Counted from the first letter of the stretch, positions 52,911-62,704 are shown. The stretch: 64,000 bases of DNA from Thermobacillus sp. ZCTH02-B1 (GCF_002159085.1 NZ_LZRU01000035.1:83866-147865), one strand, 5' to 3'. The notes: a model not told the origin generated them from the letters alone. Translations and numbers: made by a program.

Positions 52911-53833
52911 CAGCGTCCCTCCGATCCCGCCAGCTCGCGCGAACGCTTCCGGGCCGTCTTCCGTACCGACCACGCGCGGGACGCCGTCGGCAAGACCAGC
53001 GCGATGATGACGATGATGGCCGTGATCAGTTTGACGTCCGACGATTCCAGCCACTCGACGCGCAGCGCAAGCGCCACGACGATCCGGTAGACGATCGAGC
53101 CGAGCACGACCGCGAGCGTCGCGCGGAAGACCGTCTTCGCGCCGAAGATCGCCTCGCCGATGATGACGGACGCGAGGCCGATGACGATCATCCCGATCCC
53201 CATCGAGATGTCGGCGAAGCCGCCCTGCTGCGCGATGAACGCGCCGGACAGCGCCACGAGGCCGTTGGACAGGCTGACGCCGATGATCTTCGTCGTGTCC
53301 GTGTTCGCACCGAAGCTGGCGATCATCTTCGCATTGTCCCCGGTCGCCCGCAGCGCCAGCCCGAGATCCGTCTTGAGGAACGCGTCGAGCAGCAGCTTGA
53401 TGATCAGGATCACGACCGCGATGACAAGCAGGAGGAGCCATTTCTCATCCTTGCCGACCCGCGGAAAAATCGTGTCCATTCCGAGCAGCGACACGTTGGG
53501 ACGGCCCAGAATCCGGAGGTTGATCGAATAGAGCGCGATCATCATCAGGATGCCGGACAGGAGGCCGTTGATCTTGCCCTTCGCATGCAGCAGGCCGGTG
53601 AGCGCGCCGGCGGCCAGTCCGCCCGCGAACGCCGCCGCCGTCGCCAGCCACGGGTGATAGCCGGCGGTGATCAATACCGCGGCGATCGCGCCGCCGGTCG
53701 TGAAGCTGCCGTCGACCGTCAGGTCCGGAAAGTCGAGAATGCGGAAGGTAATGTAGACGCCCAGCGCCATCAGCGCGTACAAGAGCCCCAGTTCCACCGC
53801 TCCGGGCATCGAACTCCACAGTGCTCCAAACAT
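52910..53833 (-). CDS. ABC permease of a TrpXYZ-like importer
   Basis: 307 aa with about nine membrane helices, belonging to the LivH/RbsC-like permeases (TFRILDFPDLTVDGSFTTGG, ALRATGDNAKMIASFG, IIGEAIFG). It pairs with the ATPase downstream and the lipoprotein upstream. A hairpin separates it from the binding-protein gene. Confidence 0.9.
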   Translation of the reverse strand: MFGALWSSMPGAVELGLLYALMALGVYITFRILDFPDLTVDGSFTTGGAIAAVLITAGYHPWLATAAAFAGGLAAGALTGLLHAKGKINGLLSGILMMIALYSINLRILGRPNVSLLGMDTIFPRVGKDEKWLLLLVIAVVILIIKLLLDAFLKTDLGLALRATGDNAKMIASFGANTDTTKIIGVSLSNGLVALSGAFIAQQGGFADISMGIGMIVIGLASVIIGEAIFGAKTVFRATLAVVLGSIVYRIVVALALRVEWLESSDVKLITAIIVIIALVLPTASRAWSVRKTARKRSRELAGSEGR

Positions 53834-53859
53834 GGTGTTCGTCCTCCTGACATACGAAA

Positions 53860-53885
53860 GGAGTGAACGAAAGACCGCTCACTCC
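53860..53885 (-). other. Intercistronic hairpin after the TrpX-like binding protein
   Basis: GGAGTGA (53860-53866) and TCACTCC (53879-53885) form a 7-bp stem around a 12-base loop, followed by TTTCG on the minus strand. It is weak, but in the same position as hairpins in the other importer operons. Confidence 0.5.
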
Positions 53886-53897
53886 CGTTGTCGACCG

Positions 53898-55004
53898 TTA
53901 CTCGATGATGTTGTTCGCCGGATCTTGCACGACAGCCTTCATCTCGTCGGTCACGGTGATGTTCTGCTCGGCGGCCGCCTTCAGGTTCAGGATAAAGTCA
54001 AGTTTGTCCGGGAAGGATACGGGAAGCTCGGACGGCTTCTTGCCGTTCTTCAGGATCTCGACGGCCATCTGTCCGGCCTGATAACCGTGGTCGTAGTACT
54101 TGAACCCGACGGTTGCGAACGCGCCGCGCTCGACCGTGTCGCGGTCGCTGGAGAAGAACGGGATGTCGTGCTCGTTCGCGACCTGGATGATCGCGTCGAC
54201 GCCGCTGACGACCGTGTTGTCAAGCGTGATGAAGAACGCGTCGGCCCGGCCGACCAGCGATTCCGCGGCCTGCTTCACCTCGGACGTGTTCGCGACGGCG
54301 GCCCTCACCGTCTGGATGCCGTGCGTCGCGAGCTGCTGCTCGGCGTTCTCGGCCATGACGACGGCATTCTGCTCGCCCTCGTTGATGATGATGCCGACCG
54401 TCTTGACATCCGGGAGATACTCCGCGATGAAGTCCATGAGCTTCCGGACGGCTTCCGGGTTCGTATCCGAAGCACCGGTCACGTTGCCGCTCGGCGCTTC
54501 CAGATTGTCCACAAGATTCGCGCCCAGCGGATCGGTGACGGCCGCGAACAGCACCGGCACATCCTTCACATGCTGCGCCACCGCCTGCGCCGACGGCGTC
54601 GCGATCGCCAGCACCAGGTCGTTCGGGTCCGCCGCAATCTTCTGCGCGATCGACAGGTTGTTCGTCGGATCGCCCTGCGCGTTGTTGTAGTCAACCGTCA
54701 GGTTGACGCCCTCTTCGATGCCGGCGTCCTTCAGCGCCGCCAGGAACCCTTCGCGGGTCGCGTCCAGCGACGGGTGCTCGACAATCTGGGAAATCGCGAT
54801 TCGGTACGATTGGCCCGAATCTCCGGAATCGCCGGAGCCTTCGGATTGTCCCGCATTTCCGGACGATTGCTCCGTGTTGGATCCCGCGGCGCCGGTCGAG
54901 TTCGCGCCGTTGCCGGAACCTTCATTGTCTTTTTTGCCCGATCCGCAAGCGGCCAGCGCGACCGCAAGCAAAACGATCATCAAGAGATGTCCCGCTTTTC
55001 TCAT
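53898..55004 (-). CDS. Lipoprotein binding protein, PF04392 family (TrpX-like)
   Basis: 368 aa from the ATG at 55004. Lipobox AAC at Cys20, then a Ser/Gly/Asn/Glu linker to about residue 65. The PF04392 fold is seen in IAISQIVEHPSLDATREGF, AIATPSAQAV, FAAVTDPLGANLV and VGIIINEGEQNA. Members bind tryptophan, tyrosine or other ligands. The TrpB-like gene immediately upstream supports an aromatic amino-acid or indole link, but the ligand is not proven. Confidence 0.88.
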   Translation of the reverse strand: MRKAGHLLMIVLLAVALAACGSGKKDNEGSGNGANSTGAAGSNTEQSSGNAGQSEGSGDSGDSGQSYRIAISQIVEHPSLDATREGFLAALKDAGIEEGVNLTVDYNNAQGDPTNNLSIAQKIAADPNDLVLAIATPSAQAVAQHVKDVPVLFAAVTDPLGANLVDNLEAPSGNVTGASDTNPEAVRKLMDFIAEYLPDVKTVGIIINEGEQNAVVMAENAEQQLATHGIQTVRAAVANTSEVKQAAESLVGRADAFFITLDNTVVSGVDAIIQVANEHDIPFFSSDRDTVERGAFATVGFKYYDHGYQAGQMAVEILKNGKKPSELPVSFPDKLDFILNLKAAAEQNITVTDEMKAVVQDPANNIIE

Positions 55005-55086
55005 ATCTCTCACTGCTCCTCGCATGCCCGGACGTTTCGCAAGATTGAAAACGCTAACATCCATGCAATATGAAGTAACAAAGACT

Positions 55087-55116
55087 ATGATAAAAGGAAT
55101 ATCCGGCGATCGTCAA
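55087..55116 (-). promoter_or_regulatory. Promoter of the TrpXYZ-like operon
   Basis: On the minus strand TTGACG (55111-55116), 18 bases and TATCAT (55087-55092), about 85 bases before the start codon in an A/T-rich patch. Confidence 0.7.
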
Positions 55117-55182
55117 ATGATATCCTTGGGTGAAATGTTATTAATTTGCATTTCGATATCCCATTGTCAGAACCTTGTTCTT

Positions 55183-55244
55183 GCGGCGCCGGCCGGCTTC
55201 CGACGAGCGGCCCTTCGACCGTCGGACCTGCCGGCGCCGCTTTT
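55183..55244. other. Strong stem-loop between the TrpB-like gene and the ABC operon
   Basis: GCGGCGCCGGC (55183-55193) and its exact complement (55230-55240) form an 11-bp stem with a second CCGACG/CGTCGG stem inside. TTTT follows on the plus strand only, although both neighbouring genes are on the minus strand. It probably ends the TrpB-like transcript without a good U-tract. I found no T-box or Trp leader peptide here. Confidence 0.55.
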
Positions 55245-55285
55245 ATCCAGCACAGCCTCTCCGGCGTTCCCGCCAGCCCGGTCCG

Positions 55286-56647
55286 TCACACCACGGGCAG
55301 CCGGCTCAGGCTCTCCCGCAGCGCTTCCTCCGAATACGGCACATCCTGCAGCGCGCCGGACAGATACGACTCGTACGCCGACATGTCGAAATGGCCGTGA
55401 CCCGACAGATTGAACAGGATGACCCGCTTCTCCCCGGCCTCCTTCGCGCGCAGCGCCTCGTCGATCGCACCGCGCACCGCGTGCGCCGATTCCGGCGCCG
55501 GCAGGAAGCCTTCGGTCCGGGCGAACTGCACGGCCGCCTCGAACACGCGGGTCTGGTCGTACGCGACCGCCTCGATCAGCCCGTCATGGTAGAGCTGGCT
55601 CACGAGCGGCGAGTCGCCGTGATAGCGCAGCCCGCCCGCGTGGATGCCCGGGGGCATGAACTCGTGGCCGAGCGTGTACATCATGAGGAGCGGCGTCATC
55701 TTCGCCACGTCGCCGTAATCGTAAGCGAACGCGCCGCGCGTCAGCGTCGGGCAGGCCGACGGTTCGACGGCGACGAGGCGGACGTTCCGTCCTTCCGTCA
55801 GCTTGTCCTTCAGGAACGGGAACGCGATCCCCGCGAAGTTCGAACCGCCGCCGCAGCTCGCAAGCACCACGTCGGGATATTCGCCGGCCTTCTCGAGCTG
55901 CAGCTTCGCCTCCTGGCCGATGATCGTCTGGTGCAGGCAGACATGGTTCAGCACACTGCCGAGCGAGTAGTTCGTGTCGTCGCGCTTCGCCGCGTCCTCC
56001 ACCGCCTCGCTGATCGCGATGCCGAGCGATCCGTTCGAGTCCGGGTCGGCGGCAAGCACGGCGCGCCCCGCCTCCGTCAGCTCCGAAGGGCTCGCGACGA
56101 CCGTGGCGCCGAACGCATTCATCAGAATGCGGCGGTACGGCTTCTGGTTGTAGCTGACCTTCACCATGTAGACCATGCATTCGAGCCCGAAGAACCGGCA
56201 GGCCATGCTGATCGACGAACCCCACTGGCCGGCGCCGGTCTCCGTCGTGAGCCGCCGGATGCCTTCCTTCTTGTTGTAGTAGGCCTGCGGAATCGCGGTG
56301 TTGAGCTTGTGGCTGCCCGCCGGGGATACGCCTTCATATTTGTAGTAAATGTGCGCCGGCGTATCCAGCTCCTTCTCCAGATTCAGCGCGCGGACGAGCG
56401 GCGTCGGGCGCCAGATTTTGTACAGCTCGCGCACCTCCTCCGGAATTTCGATCCACCGCTCCCGGGACGCCTCCTGCCGGATCAGCTCCATCGGGAAGAT
56501 CGCCCGGAGATCCTCCGGACCGGCCGGCTTCCCGGTCGCCGGGTTCAGCGGCGGCTTCGGCGGATTCGGCATGTCCGCCACGATGTTGTACCAGTGCGTC
56601 GGAATCTCGCGTTCGGACAGAAGAATTTTCTTCTCGCTCACCGGCAT
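55286..56647 (-). CDS. trpB: TrpB-like PLP enzyme (tryptophan synthase beta-like, TrpB2 type)
   Basis: 453 aa from the ATG at 56647 (AAGGGAG upstream); a GTG at 56641 has better spacing. The PLP lysine is Lys114 in PAGSHKLN and the phosphate loop is CGGGSNFAG. The long N-terminus ([22 protein letters not shown]) and FPMELIRQE are markers of the TrpB2 subgroup, which works without a classical TrpA contact surface. It should condense indole (or salvage it) with serine to give tryptophan. No other trp genes are nearby. Confidence 0.9.
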   Translation of the reverse strand: MPVSEKKILLSEREIPTHWYNIVADMPNPPKPPLNPATGKPAGPEDLRAIFPMELIRQEASRERWIEIPEEVRELYKIWRPTPLVRALNLEKELDTPAHIYYKYEGVSPAGSHKLNTAIPQAYYNKKEGIRRLTTETGAGQWGSSISMACRFFGLECMVYMVKVSYNQKPYRRILMNAFGATVVASPSELTEAGRAVLAADPDSNGSLGIAISEAVEDAAKRDDTNYSLGSVLNHVCLHQTIIGQEAKLQLEKAGEYPDVVLASCGGGSNFAGIAFPFLKDKLTEGRNVRLVAVEPSACPTLTRGAFAYDYGDVAKMTPLLMMYTLGHEFMPPGIHAGGLRYHGDSPLVSQLYHDGLIEAVAYDQTRVFEAAVQFARTEGFLPAPESAHAVRGAIDEALRAKEAGEKRVILFNLSGHGHFDMSAYESYLSGALQDVPYSEEALRESLSRLPVV

Positions 56648-56866
56648 CGACTCCCTTGGATCCAGATTTCTGTCAACATTCAACGCGGCGGGCGGGAATT
56701 CCTCTCTTGCATCGGTATCCCCGATTGCAGACGGCATTCCGGGACCCGAATCCGTTGCTGCCAGCCGTTTTTTGGTTATTGTTAATAGTGAGACCCGGAC
56801 GCGGGCTGTCCGGTTCCCGGCGAACGACGGCCGCTTGCGGCGGAACGGAAAGGAGAAGAAGATCGA

Positions 56867-57754
56867 ATGAAACTGGTGACGCTGACGAGAGAAGGCGAGC
56901 TCCGGCTGGGCGTAAAGGCGGCGGACGGCATTTTGGACGTGAAGGAAGCGCTCCGGAGCGTACGCGGCTTTGCCGCCGACGCGCCGACCGATCCGATGGC
57001 CGCGATCCGCGCGGGCGATGCCGGAATCGCCGCGCTGGCGCAACTGCTGGAAGCGTGTCCGGCTTCGGCCGATGCACCGTATTGGGTGGCAGAGGACCGG
57101 GTCGAATGGGGGCCCTGCGTGCCCGCGCCGGGCAAAATCATCTGCGTCGGCGTCAACTATCGCGCGCACGCCGCGGAGATGAACCTGACGCCGCCGGAGA
57201 CGCCCGTGCTGTTCGGCAAGTTCGCGAACGCGCTGAACGCGCATCTGCGGCCGGTCCGCGGGACGCATCTGACCGATCAGCTCGATTACGAGGCGGAGCT
57301 GTGCGTCGTGATCGGTCGGCGTGCGAGCGGAGTGCGGGAATCCGAGGCACTGGATTATGTGTTCGGCTATTGCTGCGCCAACGACATCTCCGCGCGCGAC
57401 CTGCAGAACCGCACGTCCCAGTGGCTGCTCGGCAAGACGGGCGACGGCTTTTGCCCGATCGGGCCGTACCTTGTCACCGCGGACGAAGTCGGCGATCCGC
57501 AGCGGCTCGCGATCCGCTCGATCGTGAACGGCGAGGTCCGCCAGCAGGCCGACACGGGTGACATGATCTTCGGCTGCGCCGAACTGATCGCGTACATCTC
57601 GCGTTACTTCACGCTCGAGCCCGGCGACATCATTCTGACGGGGACACCCTCCGGCGTGGCGATGGGGCTGCCCGGAACGCCGTACCTTCGGGCGGGCGAC
57701 ACGGTAACGGTGGAAATCGAGCGCCTCGGCGCGCTGACGAACGGGATCGCGTGA
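56867..57754 (+). CDS. Fumarylacetoacetate hydrolase-family protein
   Basis: 295 aa, preceded by AAAGGAG. The catalytic C-terminal domain has the metal ligands in [12 protein letters not shown] and [12 protein letters not shown], plus [15 protein letters not shown] and [12 protein letters not shown]. The family includes acylpyruvate hydrolases, oxaloacetate decarboxylases and 2-hydroxyhepta-2,4-diene-1,7-dioate isomerases, so the reaction cannot be fixed. It is divergent from the TrpB-like gene and convergent with the sulfolactate operon; membership in either pathway is not shown. Confidence 0.9.
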   Translation: MKLVTLTREGELRLGVKAADGILDVKEALRSVRGFAADAPTDPMAAIRAGDAGIAALAQLLEACPASADAPYWVAEDRVEWGPCVPAPGKIICVGVNYRAHAAEMNLTPPETPVLFGKFANALNAHLRPVRGTHLTDQLDYEAELCVVIGRRASGVRESEALDYVFGYCCANDISARDLQNRTSQWLLGKTGDGFCPIGPYLVTADEVGDPQRLAIRSIVNGEVRQQADTGDMIFGCAELIAYISRYFTLEPGDIILTGTPSGVAMGLPGTPYLRAGDTVTVEIERLGALTNGIA

Positions 57755-58082
57755 ATGCCGGCCCGGCCGGGTTCCGGCGCTTGAACGGTTCGATGTATCG
57801 TCCTGCCGTCAGATCCGGCCCGTGCGGCATGACAAGGCCGCTGACGGTTCCGCGTTCCGCCAGCGGCCATCCGTGCGCCGCCGAACGGCGGATTTCGCAC
57901 GTCCGCCCCTTCGGAAACCGGCACCCGGGGGTGACGAAAACCGGCACATCCGTAGCCGGCGCACAAAAAAGGCGGCCCGCGCAGCCTGTCCGACAGCCGG
58001 AACCGCCCTTTCGGATGCGTAATCCGCAGCGGGCATTTTCATAGTTTTTTTATTTTGCCCGCAGCCGTCCATCGTCCGCCGT
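57755..58082 (-). terminator. Convergent intergenic region with terminators of the sulfonate operon
   Basis: 328 bases without a believable gene. On the minus strand, just past the YeiH stop, GCGGGCA/TGCCCGC (58029-58035, 58056-58062) flank an A/T-rich loop. A larger hairpin closed by GGCGG/CCGCC (57971-57975, 58003-58007) is followed by TTTTTT. No clear terminator is seen for the plus-strand gene. Confidence 0.6.
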
Positions 58083-59165
58083 TCAATAAAACAGGCGGAT
58101 CAGCCCGAAGCCGAGCCCCGAAAGCGCCGCAAAGCCGGCGACGGCCGCGGTGACGGCCCGGAGGCCGAGCCGGCGGAAATCGGCGAAGCGGATGCCGAGG
58201 CCGAGCCCGGCCATCGCCGCCGACATCAGGAACACGCTGAGTCCGATCAGATTCCGGACCATCGTCTCCGGCAGGACGCCCAGCGTCTTGACGACGCTCA
58301 TGGCCAGAAATCCGAAAATGAACCACGGCACGGGCAGACGCCGCCATCCGGAAAGACGCCCGCCGGCGTTCCCACGCCCCGGCTCCGCGCCGGACGCTCC
58401 GGCGCCGCCGGCCCGGGACGTGCGAAACGCATGGCCGAGCACCAGCGCAACCGGCATGAGCAGGGCCACCCGGCCCAGTTTCACGACGATCGCGGCTTCG
58501 CCGCCCGCGTCGCCGCCGGGCGCGGCGGCCGCGATGACATGGGCCAGCTCATGCAGGGTGGAACCGGCCAGCACGCCGTACAGGTAAGGATCCAGCCCCA
58601 GATGCGGATAGGCGATAATGTACGCCAGCGCTCCGGCCGTTCCGAGCACCGCAATGCCGGCCACGGAGAGCGCGGTGGTCTCCTTCCTTGCGCCGATGAG
58701 CGGCGCCACCGCCGCGATGGCCGCGGCGCCGCACACGGCCGTGCCGACGGCGATGAGGGCCGACAGCGTGCGTTCCACCGACAGCAGGCGGCCGAGCCCC
58801 AGCATGAACGCCAGCGTGAACGCGATCACGATGACGTCGATCCAGACGACCGCCGTTCCCGCCTGCCAAATCTGCTGCAGATCGAGGCGCAGCCCCATCA
58901 GCACGATGCCGGTCCTGAGCAGATATTTGCTGCTGAAGGCGATGCCGGCCGGCGCGTCCGCGGGCACATCCATCGCGGTCTTCCACAAGGTGCCGAGCAG
59001 GATGGAGATGACCATGACACCCATGACGGAGAACAGGGGGAGCCGGGCGATCTGGCCGGCCAGCACCGCGAGGATGACCGTCAGGAGGACCCCCCTGCAC
59101 CATCCCTTCCATCCGCCCGCAAGCCATCCGCCGGGCACGGCGACGGCGGCTCGCAGCCCTTTCAT
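58083..59165 (-). CDS. YeiH-family putative sulfur-anion exporter
   Basis: 360 aa from the ATG at 59165, overlapping the preceding stop (ATGA) with GGAGCC upstream. About ten membrane helices with the PF03601 segments ISILLGTLWK, LLRTGIVLMGLRL, GTAVCGAAAIAAVAP and GSTLHELAHVIAA. The family is annotated as putative sulfate exporters. Last in an operon that should release sulfite, it is a reasonable candidate for sulfite or sulfate export. Direct evidence for that substrate is lacking. Confidence 0.82.
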   Translation of the reverse strand: MKGLRAAVAVPGGWLAGGWKGWCRGVLLTVILAVLAGQIARLPLFSVMGVMVISILLGTLWKTAMDVPADAPAGIAFSSKYLLRTGIVLMGLRLDLQQIWQAGTAVVWIDVIVIAFTLAFMLGLGRLLSVERTLSALIAVGTAVCGAAAIAAVAPLIGARKETTALSVAGIAVLGTAGALAYIIAYPHLGLDPYLYGVLAGSTLHELAHVIAAAAPGGDAGGEAAIVVKLGRVALLMPVALVLGHAFRTSRAGGAGASGAEPGRGNAGGRLSGWRRLPVPWFIFGFLAMSVVKTLGVLPETMVRNLIGLSVFLMSAAMAGLGLGIRFADFRRLGLRAVTAAVAGFAALSGLGFGLIRLFY

Positions 59166-60127
59166 CGGCTCCGGCCTGAAGGAACCCTGCACAGCGAGAC
59201 CCGCCCTTCGAGCTCACGGATGACTTCCCGGGATACCAGCTCGGCCGTGCGCGACTGGGACTCCTCCGTCAGTCCGGCGATGTGCGGCGTGATCAGGCAG
59301 TTGTCCCGCTTCAGCAGCGGGTGATCCTTCGCCGGAGGTTCCGTCTCCAGCACATCCAGCACCGCTCCGGCGATGGCGCCGGATGCGAGCGCCTCGTTCA
59401 GATCCGCTTCGTTCACGACGCCGCCGCGCGCGCTGTTGATGAGCACCGCTCCGCGCTTCATTTTCCGGAACGCGCCCATGTCGAGCATGTTGCGCGTCTC
59501 GCGCGTCAGCGGCACGTGGACGCTGAGAAAATCGGATTCCGCCAGCACCCGGTCCAGATCCGCGAGCGAGATGCCCGTCTCCGCCGCGGGGAAATCATAG
59601 GGCGCGACGAACGGATCGTACCCGATCACGTTCATGCCGAACGCCTTCGCCCGGACAGCCACGCGGTGGCCGATCTCGCCGACGCCGATGAGCCCCAGCG
59701 TCTTGCCCGCCAGTTCGACGCCGGTGAATCCCCTCCGGTCCCATCCGCCCGACCGGACATCGGCGGCGGCATCCCCGATCCTCCGGACGAACGCGAACAT
59801 CGCGGCGAACACGTATTCCGCCACGGAAGCCGCGTTGGCGTTGCGGCCGTATACGACGGGGATGTTCCGCTCCGCGGCCGCCCCGAGGTCGATGTTGTCC
59901 AGCCCGACGCCGAGCCGGCCGATCACCTTGAGCCGCCCGCCCCGGCCGATCAGCTCGGCGTCGACCCGGGTCTGGTTGCGCACGATCAGCGCATCGGCCG
60001 ACGGGATCAGCTCCAGGAGCGCCTCCCGGTCCTTCCAGAGCCCGGGATCATAGTGCACGTCCCATCCCTTTGCTTCGAGCAGTTCGATGCCGATCGGCCA
60101 GTTCAATTCGGTTATCAGCACTTTCAT
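59162..60127 (-). CDS. slcC: D-2-hydroxyacid dehydrogenase, probable (S)-sulfolactate dehydrogenase
   Basis: 321 aa. The NAD site is GVGEIG (148-153), and the active-site elements of the D-isomer-specific family follow: NSARGG, an Asp-Val-Leu-Glu motif (LDVLETEPP) and the catalytic His in TPHIAG. By itself it could be a phosphoglycerate or glyoxylate reductase. Next to comC- and suyAB-like genes the best reading is SlcC, which oxidises (S)-sulfolactate to sulfopyruvate; ComC then reduces it to the (R) form used by SuyAB. Both ends overlap neighbours by four bases. Confidence 0.72.
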   Translation of the reverse strand: MKVLITELNWPIGIELLEAKGWDVHYDPGLWKDREALLELIPSADALIVRNQTRVDAELIGRGGRLKVIGRLGVGLDNIDLGAAAERNIPVVYGRNANAASVAEYVFAAMFAFVRRIGDAAADVRSGGWDRRGFTGVELAGKTLGLIGVGEIGHRVAVRAKAFGMNVIGYDPFVAPYDFPAAETGISLADLDRVLAESDFLSVHVPLTRETRNMLDMGAFRKMKRGAVLINSARGGVVNEADLNEALASGAIAGAVLDVLETEPPAKDHPLLKRDNCLITPHIAGLTEESQSRTAELVSREVIRELEGRVSLCRVPSGRSR

Positions 60128-61200
60128 CCGGCCCGTCCCTCTTTCGGAAAAGAAACTCCCAACGCTTCCCCCAAACGCCTGAGTTCCTGCTCCACTTCCC
60201 GCGGCAGGTCCAGCCCGTCCCGCGAACGCGCCTCATGCTTCGCATGGCGCCGCTCGCCCGGGTAGAAGATCTCCTCCACGCCGGCGGCGCGCGGCACGGC
60301 CTTCACTTCCCGCAGGAAGGTCTCCATCCGCGCGTAATACGCGTCCATGTCGAGCCATTTGGACGGGTCGAGGAGCAGGAAACTGTGGCCGACGTCGGCC
60401 TCGCCGTCCCCGTCCTTGTACAGATTGTTGACGTGCGGGCCGTAGGCCGCCTCGCCGAGCAGCCCGCACATGATTTCGACGGCCATGGCCAGGGCGTATC
60501 CCTTCGCCCCGCCGACGGGGAGAACGGCACCCTTGAGCGCCGCGGCCGGATCGGTCGTCTCCCGGCCCTCTTCGTCAATCGCCCATCCCGGGGGGATCGG
60601 CTGCCCGAGTTTGTTCGCGAGGATGATCTTGCCCCGCGCCACGACGCTCGAGGACATGTCGACGATCACCGGCGGGCCGCTCCGCACCGGGAAACCGAAG
60701 GCGATCGGATTCGTCCCGAAGAACGCCTTGCGGCCGCCCCACGGGGGGATGCCCGGGGGCGAATTGGTCATGGCCACGAGCGCCATGCCGCAGCTTGCGG
60801 CGTACTGGCAGTAATACGCGGCCGTGCCGAAGTGATTGCTCCTGCGGATGAAGACGCCCGCCAGTCCGTAGCTCCTCGCCAGCGGCACGGCCTTCTCCAG
60901 CGCCCGGCGGGAGACGACCTGGCCGAGCCCGTTGCCGCCGTCCACCTTCAGCACGGCCCCCGCCGTCTCATACCCGATGGCCGGGTTGGGCGAGATGCGC
61001 CCTTCCTTCATCCGCTTCGCGTAGATCGGCAGCCGGCTGATGCCGTGGCCTTCATTCCCCTCCAGGTCCGCCCTGACGAGGGATTCCGCGGCGATCGCGG
61101 CATCCTGTTCCGGCATGCCGAGTTTCATGAACACCTGCCGGCAGAAGGCGTCCAGATCGTCAGGCCGCCAGCGGCCGGACGTCGATTCGCCCGACACCAC
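60124..61200 (-). CDS. comC: Ldh_2-family dehydrogenase, probable (R)-sulfolactate dehydrogenase
   Basis: 358 aa from a GTG at 61200 (GGGAGGTGA upstream; a second GTG follows directly). It is of the malate/L-lactate dehydrogenase type, not a Rossmann fold: EGNEGHGISRLPIYAKR, RRSNHFGTAAYY, TNPIAFGFP, and PVGGAKGYALAMAVEIM. ComC reduces sulfopyruvate to (R)-sulfolactate with NAD(P)H. The context with suyAB and an SlcC-like enzyme favours this over malate or ureidoglycolate dehydrogenase. The last ~45 residues are a charged extension. Confidence 0.72.
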   Translation of the reverse strand: MVSGESTSGRWRPDDLDAFCRQVFMKLGMPEQDAAIAAESLVRADLEGNEGHGISRLPIYAKRMKEGRISPNPAIGYETAGAVLKVDGGNGLGQVVSRRALEKAVPLARSYGLAGVFIRRSNHFGTAAYYCQYAASCGMALVAMTNSPPGIPPWGGRKAFFGTNPIAFGFPVRSGPPVIVDMSSSVVARGKIILANKLGQPIPPGWAIDEEGRETTDPAAALKGAVLPVGGAKGYALAMAVEIMCGLLGEAAYGPHVNNLYKDGDGEADVGHSFLLLDPSKWLDMDAYYARMETFLREVKAVPRAAGVEEIFYPGERRHAKHEARSRDGLDLPREVEQELRRLGEALGVSFPKEGRAG

Positions 61201-61219
61201 GCGTCACCTCCCGAAAACG

Positions 61220-61249
61220 GGGGTTGGATGCCGTCCGGCATCCAACCCC
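61220..61249 (-). other. Intercistronic hairpin between suyB and comC
   Basis: A perfect 13-bp stem GGGGTTGGATGCC with its complement around a 4-base loop, followed by CGTTTTC on the minus strand and then the comC ribosome site. It may be an attenuator or an mRNA-end stabiliser that sets SuyAB above the dehydrogenases. Confidence 0.65.
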
Positions 61250-61267
61250 ATGACGTGATGACCTTGT

Positions 61268-62422
61268 TCACGCGCTCCGGTAGAGCTTCGTCATGACGAA
61301 TTCCCGATGTCCGAGCGCCTCGGCGGCGGTGAACCGTCCGTTCACGACGCGGCACAGGTAATCCATCAGCAGGTCGCCGGCCTGGGTCAGATTGATCTCG
61401 CGGCTGAGCAGACCGCTCACGTCCACGTCGATGTGTTCGCTCATGGTGCTCGCCGTGATCGGGTTGGCCGTCACCTTGATGACCGGTTCGATCGGGTTGC
61501 CGATGATGTTCCCCTGGCCGGTCGGGAAGAAGTGGACCACCGCGCCGCCGGCCGCCATCAGCGTGATGCACTCCGCGGCCGCGGAGGACGTGTCCATGAA
61601 ATAGAGCCCCGGGCCGTTGTTCGGCGCTTCGGCGGATTCGAGCACGCCGATGATCTTTTTCGTGCCCGTCTTGGCGATGTTGCCGAGGGCCTTCTCTTCG
61701 ATGGTGGACAGGCCGCCGATGATGTTGCCCTGGGTCGGCTGGGAACCGAGCAGATCGACGCCGGAGGACAGGATTTCCCCGACATAGTCGTTATAGAGCG
61801 CCATGAATTTCTCGCGCAGTTCCGGCGTGGCGCAGCGGTCGGCGATCAGATGCTCGCCGCCGGTCAGCTCCGACGTCTCGCCGAAGATGACGGTCGCCCC
61901 GGCGTCCACGAGGCGGTCCACCGCCTGCGCCACCGTCGGGCAGGAAGCCAGACCGGTCGTCGTGTCCGATTCGCCGCACTTGATGCTGACGGTCAAGTCC
62001 TTCAGCTCGATCGGCTCGCGCTGCAGTTCGGAAGCCCATTGCACGAATTCCTTCGCCTTCAGGGAAGCGCGGCGGATCGTCTCCAGGTCCCCCACCCGTT
62101 CGATGGAGAACGCCGCGACGGGTTTGCCCGTCTTCGCGATCCCTTCGGCCACGATGTTCGTCCAGTTCGGTTCGATGCCGATCACGATGGCGGCGGCGAC
62201 GTTCGGATTGGCGCCCGTACCGATCATCGTGCGGAAGTGCAAATCCAGATCCTTGCCGTACTGCAGCCGCCCGTACGAGTGGGGCAGCGCCAGCACGCCC
62301 TGGATGTTCCTGGCGACCGCCTCGCAGGCGGCGTTGGAAATGTCGTCGACGGGAAGCACGATCACATGATTGCGGATGCCCACCTTGCCGTTTTCTCGCC
62401 TGTAACCGTACAATTGCCGCAT
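61268..62422 (-). CDS. suyB: UxaA-family lyase, probable sulfolactate sulfo-lyase large subunit
   Basis: 384 aa. Matches the C-terminal part of the altronate dehydratase family: [59 protein letters not shown] and [14 protein letters not shown] free-standing large subunit of this length next to a ~92-aa SAF-domain subunit is the SuyAB arrangement, an iron-dependent enzyme that splits (R)-sulfolactate to pyruvate and sulfite. Altronate or galactarate dehydratase is the alternative, but no uronate genes are present. Confidence 0.78.
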   Translation of the reverse strand: MRQLYGYRRENGKVGIRNHVIVLPVDDISNAACEAVARNIQGVLALPHSYGRLQYGKDLDLHFRTMIGTGANPNVAAAIVIGIEPNWTNIVAEGIAKTGKPVAAFSIERVGDLETIRRASLKAKEFVQWASELQREPIELKDLTVSIKCGESDTTTGLASCPTVAQAVDRLVDAGATVIFGETSELTGGEHLIADRCATPELREKFMALYNDYVGEILSSGVDLLGSQPTQGNIIGGLSTIEEKALGNIAKTGTKKIIGVLESAEAPNNGPGLYFMDTSSAAAECITLMAAGGAVVHFFPTGQGNIIGNPIEPVIKVTANPITASTMSEHIDVDVSGLLSREINLTQAGDLLMDYLCRVVNGRFTAAEALGHREFVMTKLYRSA

Positions 62423-62425
62423 CTG

Positions 62426-62704
62426 TTACCACCTCAGCGTCTTGAGATTGTGCGTATGCACGTAGTCGCCCTTGCGGAACCCTTCCGGCGCATGGCCGAT
62501 CGGCAGACCGTACTTCAGCACCTTCTCCTTCGGGGCGGCGTCGCGGATTGCGATCTTGTGGCCGAGGGGAATGTCCGCGTTGGCCTTTACCTCGATCGTC
62601 GAATCATCTTCCATGAACACGCCGATCACCGTCTCGCCCGCGGCGATGTCCGACGTGGCCACCCCGACGTGGTCCTCCTTGTGGTGGATGAGAAATTTGT
62701 GCAT
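62426..62704 (-). CDS. suyA: SAF-domain protein, probable sulfolactate sulfo-lyase small subunit
   Basis: 92 aa from the ATG at 62704 with GGAGGGAC upstream. The whole protein is a SAF domain (FLIHHKEDHVGVATSDIAAGE, ADIPLGHKIAIRDA, YGLPIGHAPEGFRKGDYVHTHN), equal to the N-terminal domain of UxaA. It ends three bases before suyB. SuyA is the small subunit of the sulfo-lyase. Confidence 0.8.
   Translation of the reverse strand: MHKFLIHHKEDHVGVATSDIAAGETVIGVFMEDDSTIEVKANADIPLGHKIAIRDAAPKEKVLKYGLPIGHAPEGFRKGDYVHTHNLKTLRW

Noticed and set aside
55005..55285. A Trp T-box or leader peptide before the TrpXYZ-like operon
   Set aside because: I found no T-box core (GGTGG-type sequence) and no Trp-rich short frame; only a plain promoter and a GC stem-loop are visible.
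59162..60127. D-3-phosphoglycerate dehydrogenase (SerA) of serine biosynthesis
   Set aside because: It lacks the C-terminal regulatory ACT domain and is translationally coupled to comC-like and YeiH genes, not to serine genes.
61268..62704. Altronate dehydratase (UxaA) for the two-subunit lyase
   Set aside because: The split small and large subunits and the neighbouring hydroxyacid dehydrogenases fit SuyAB, and no uronate genes are present. It remains a possible alternative.
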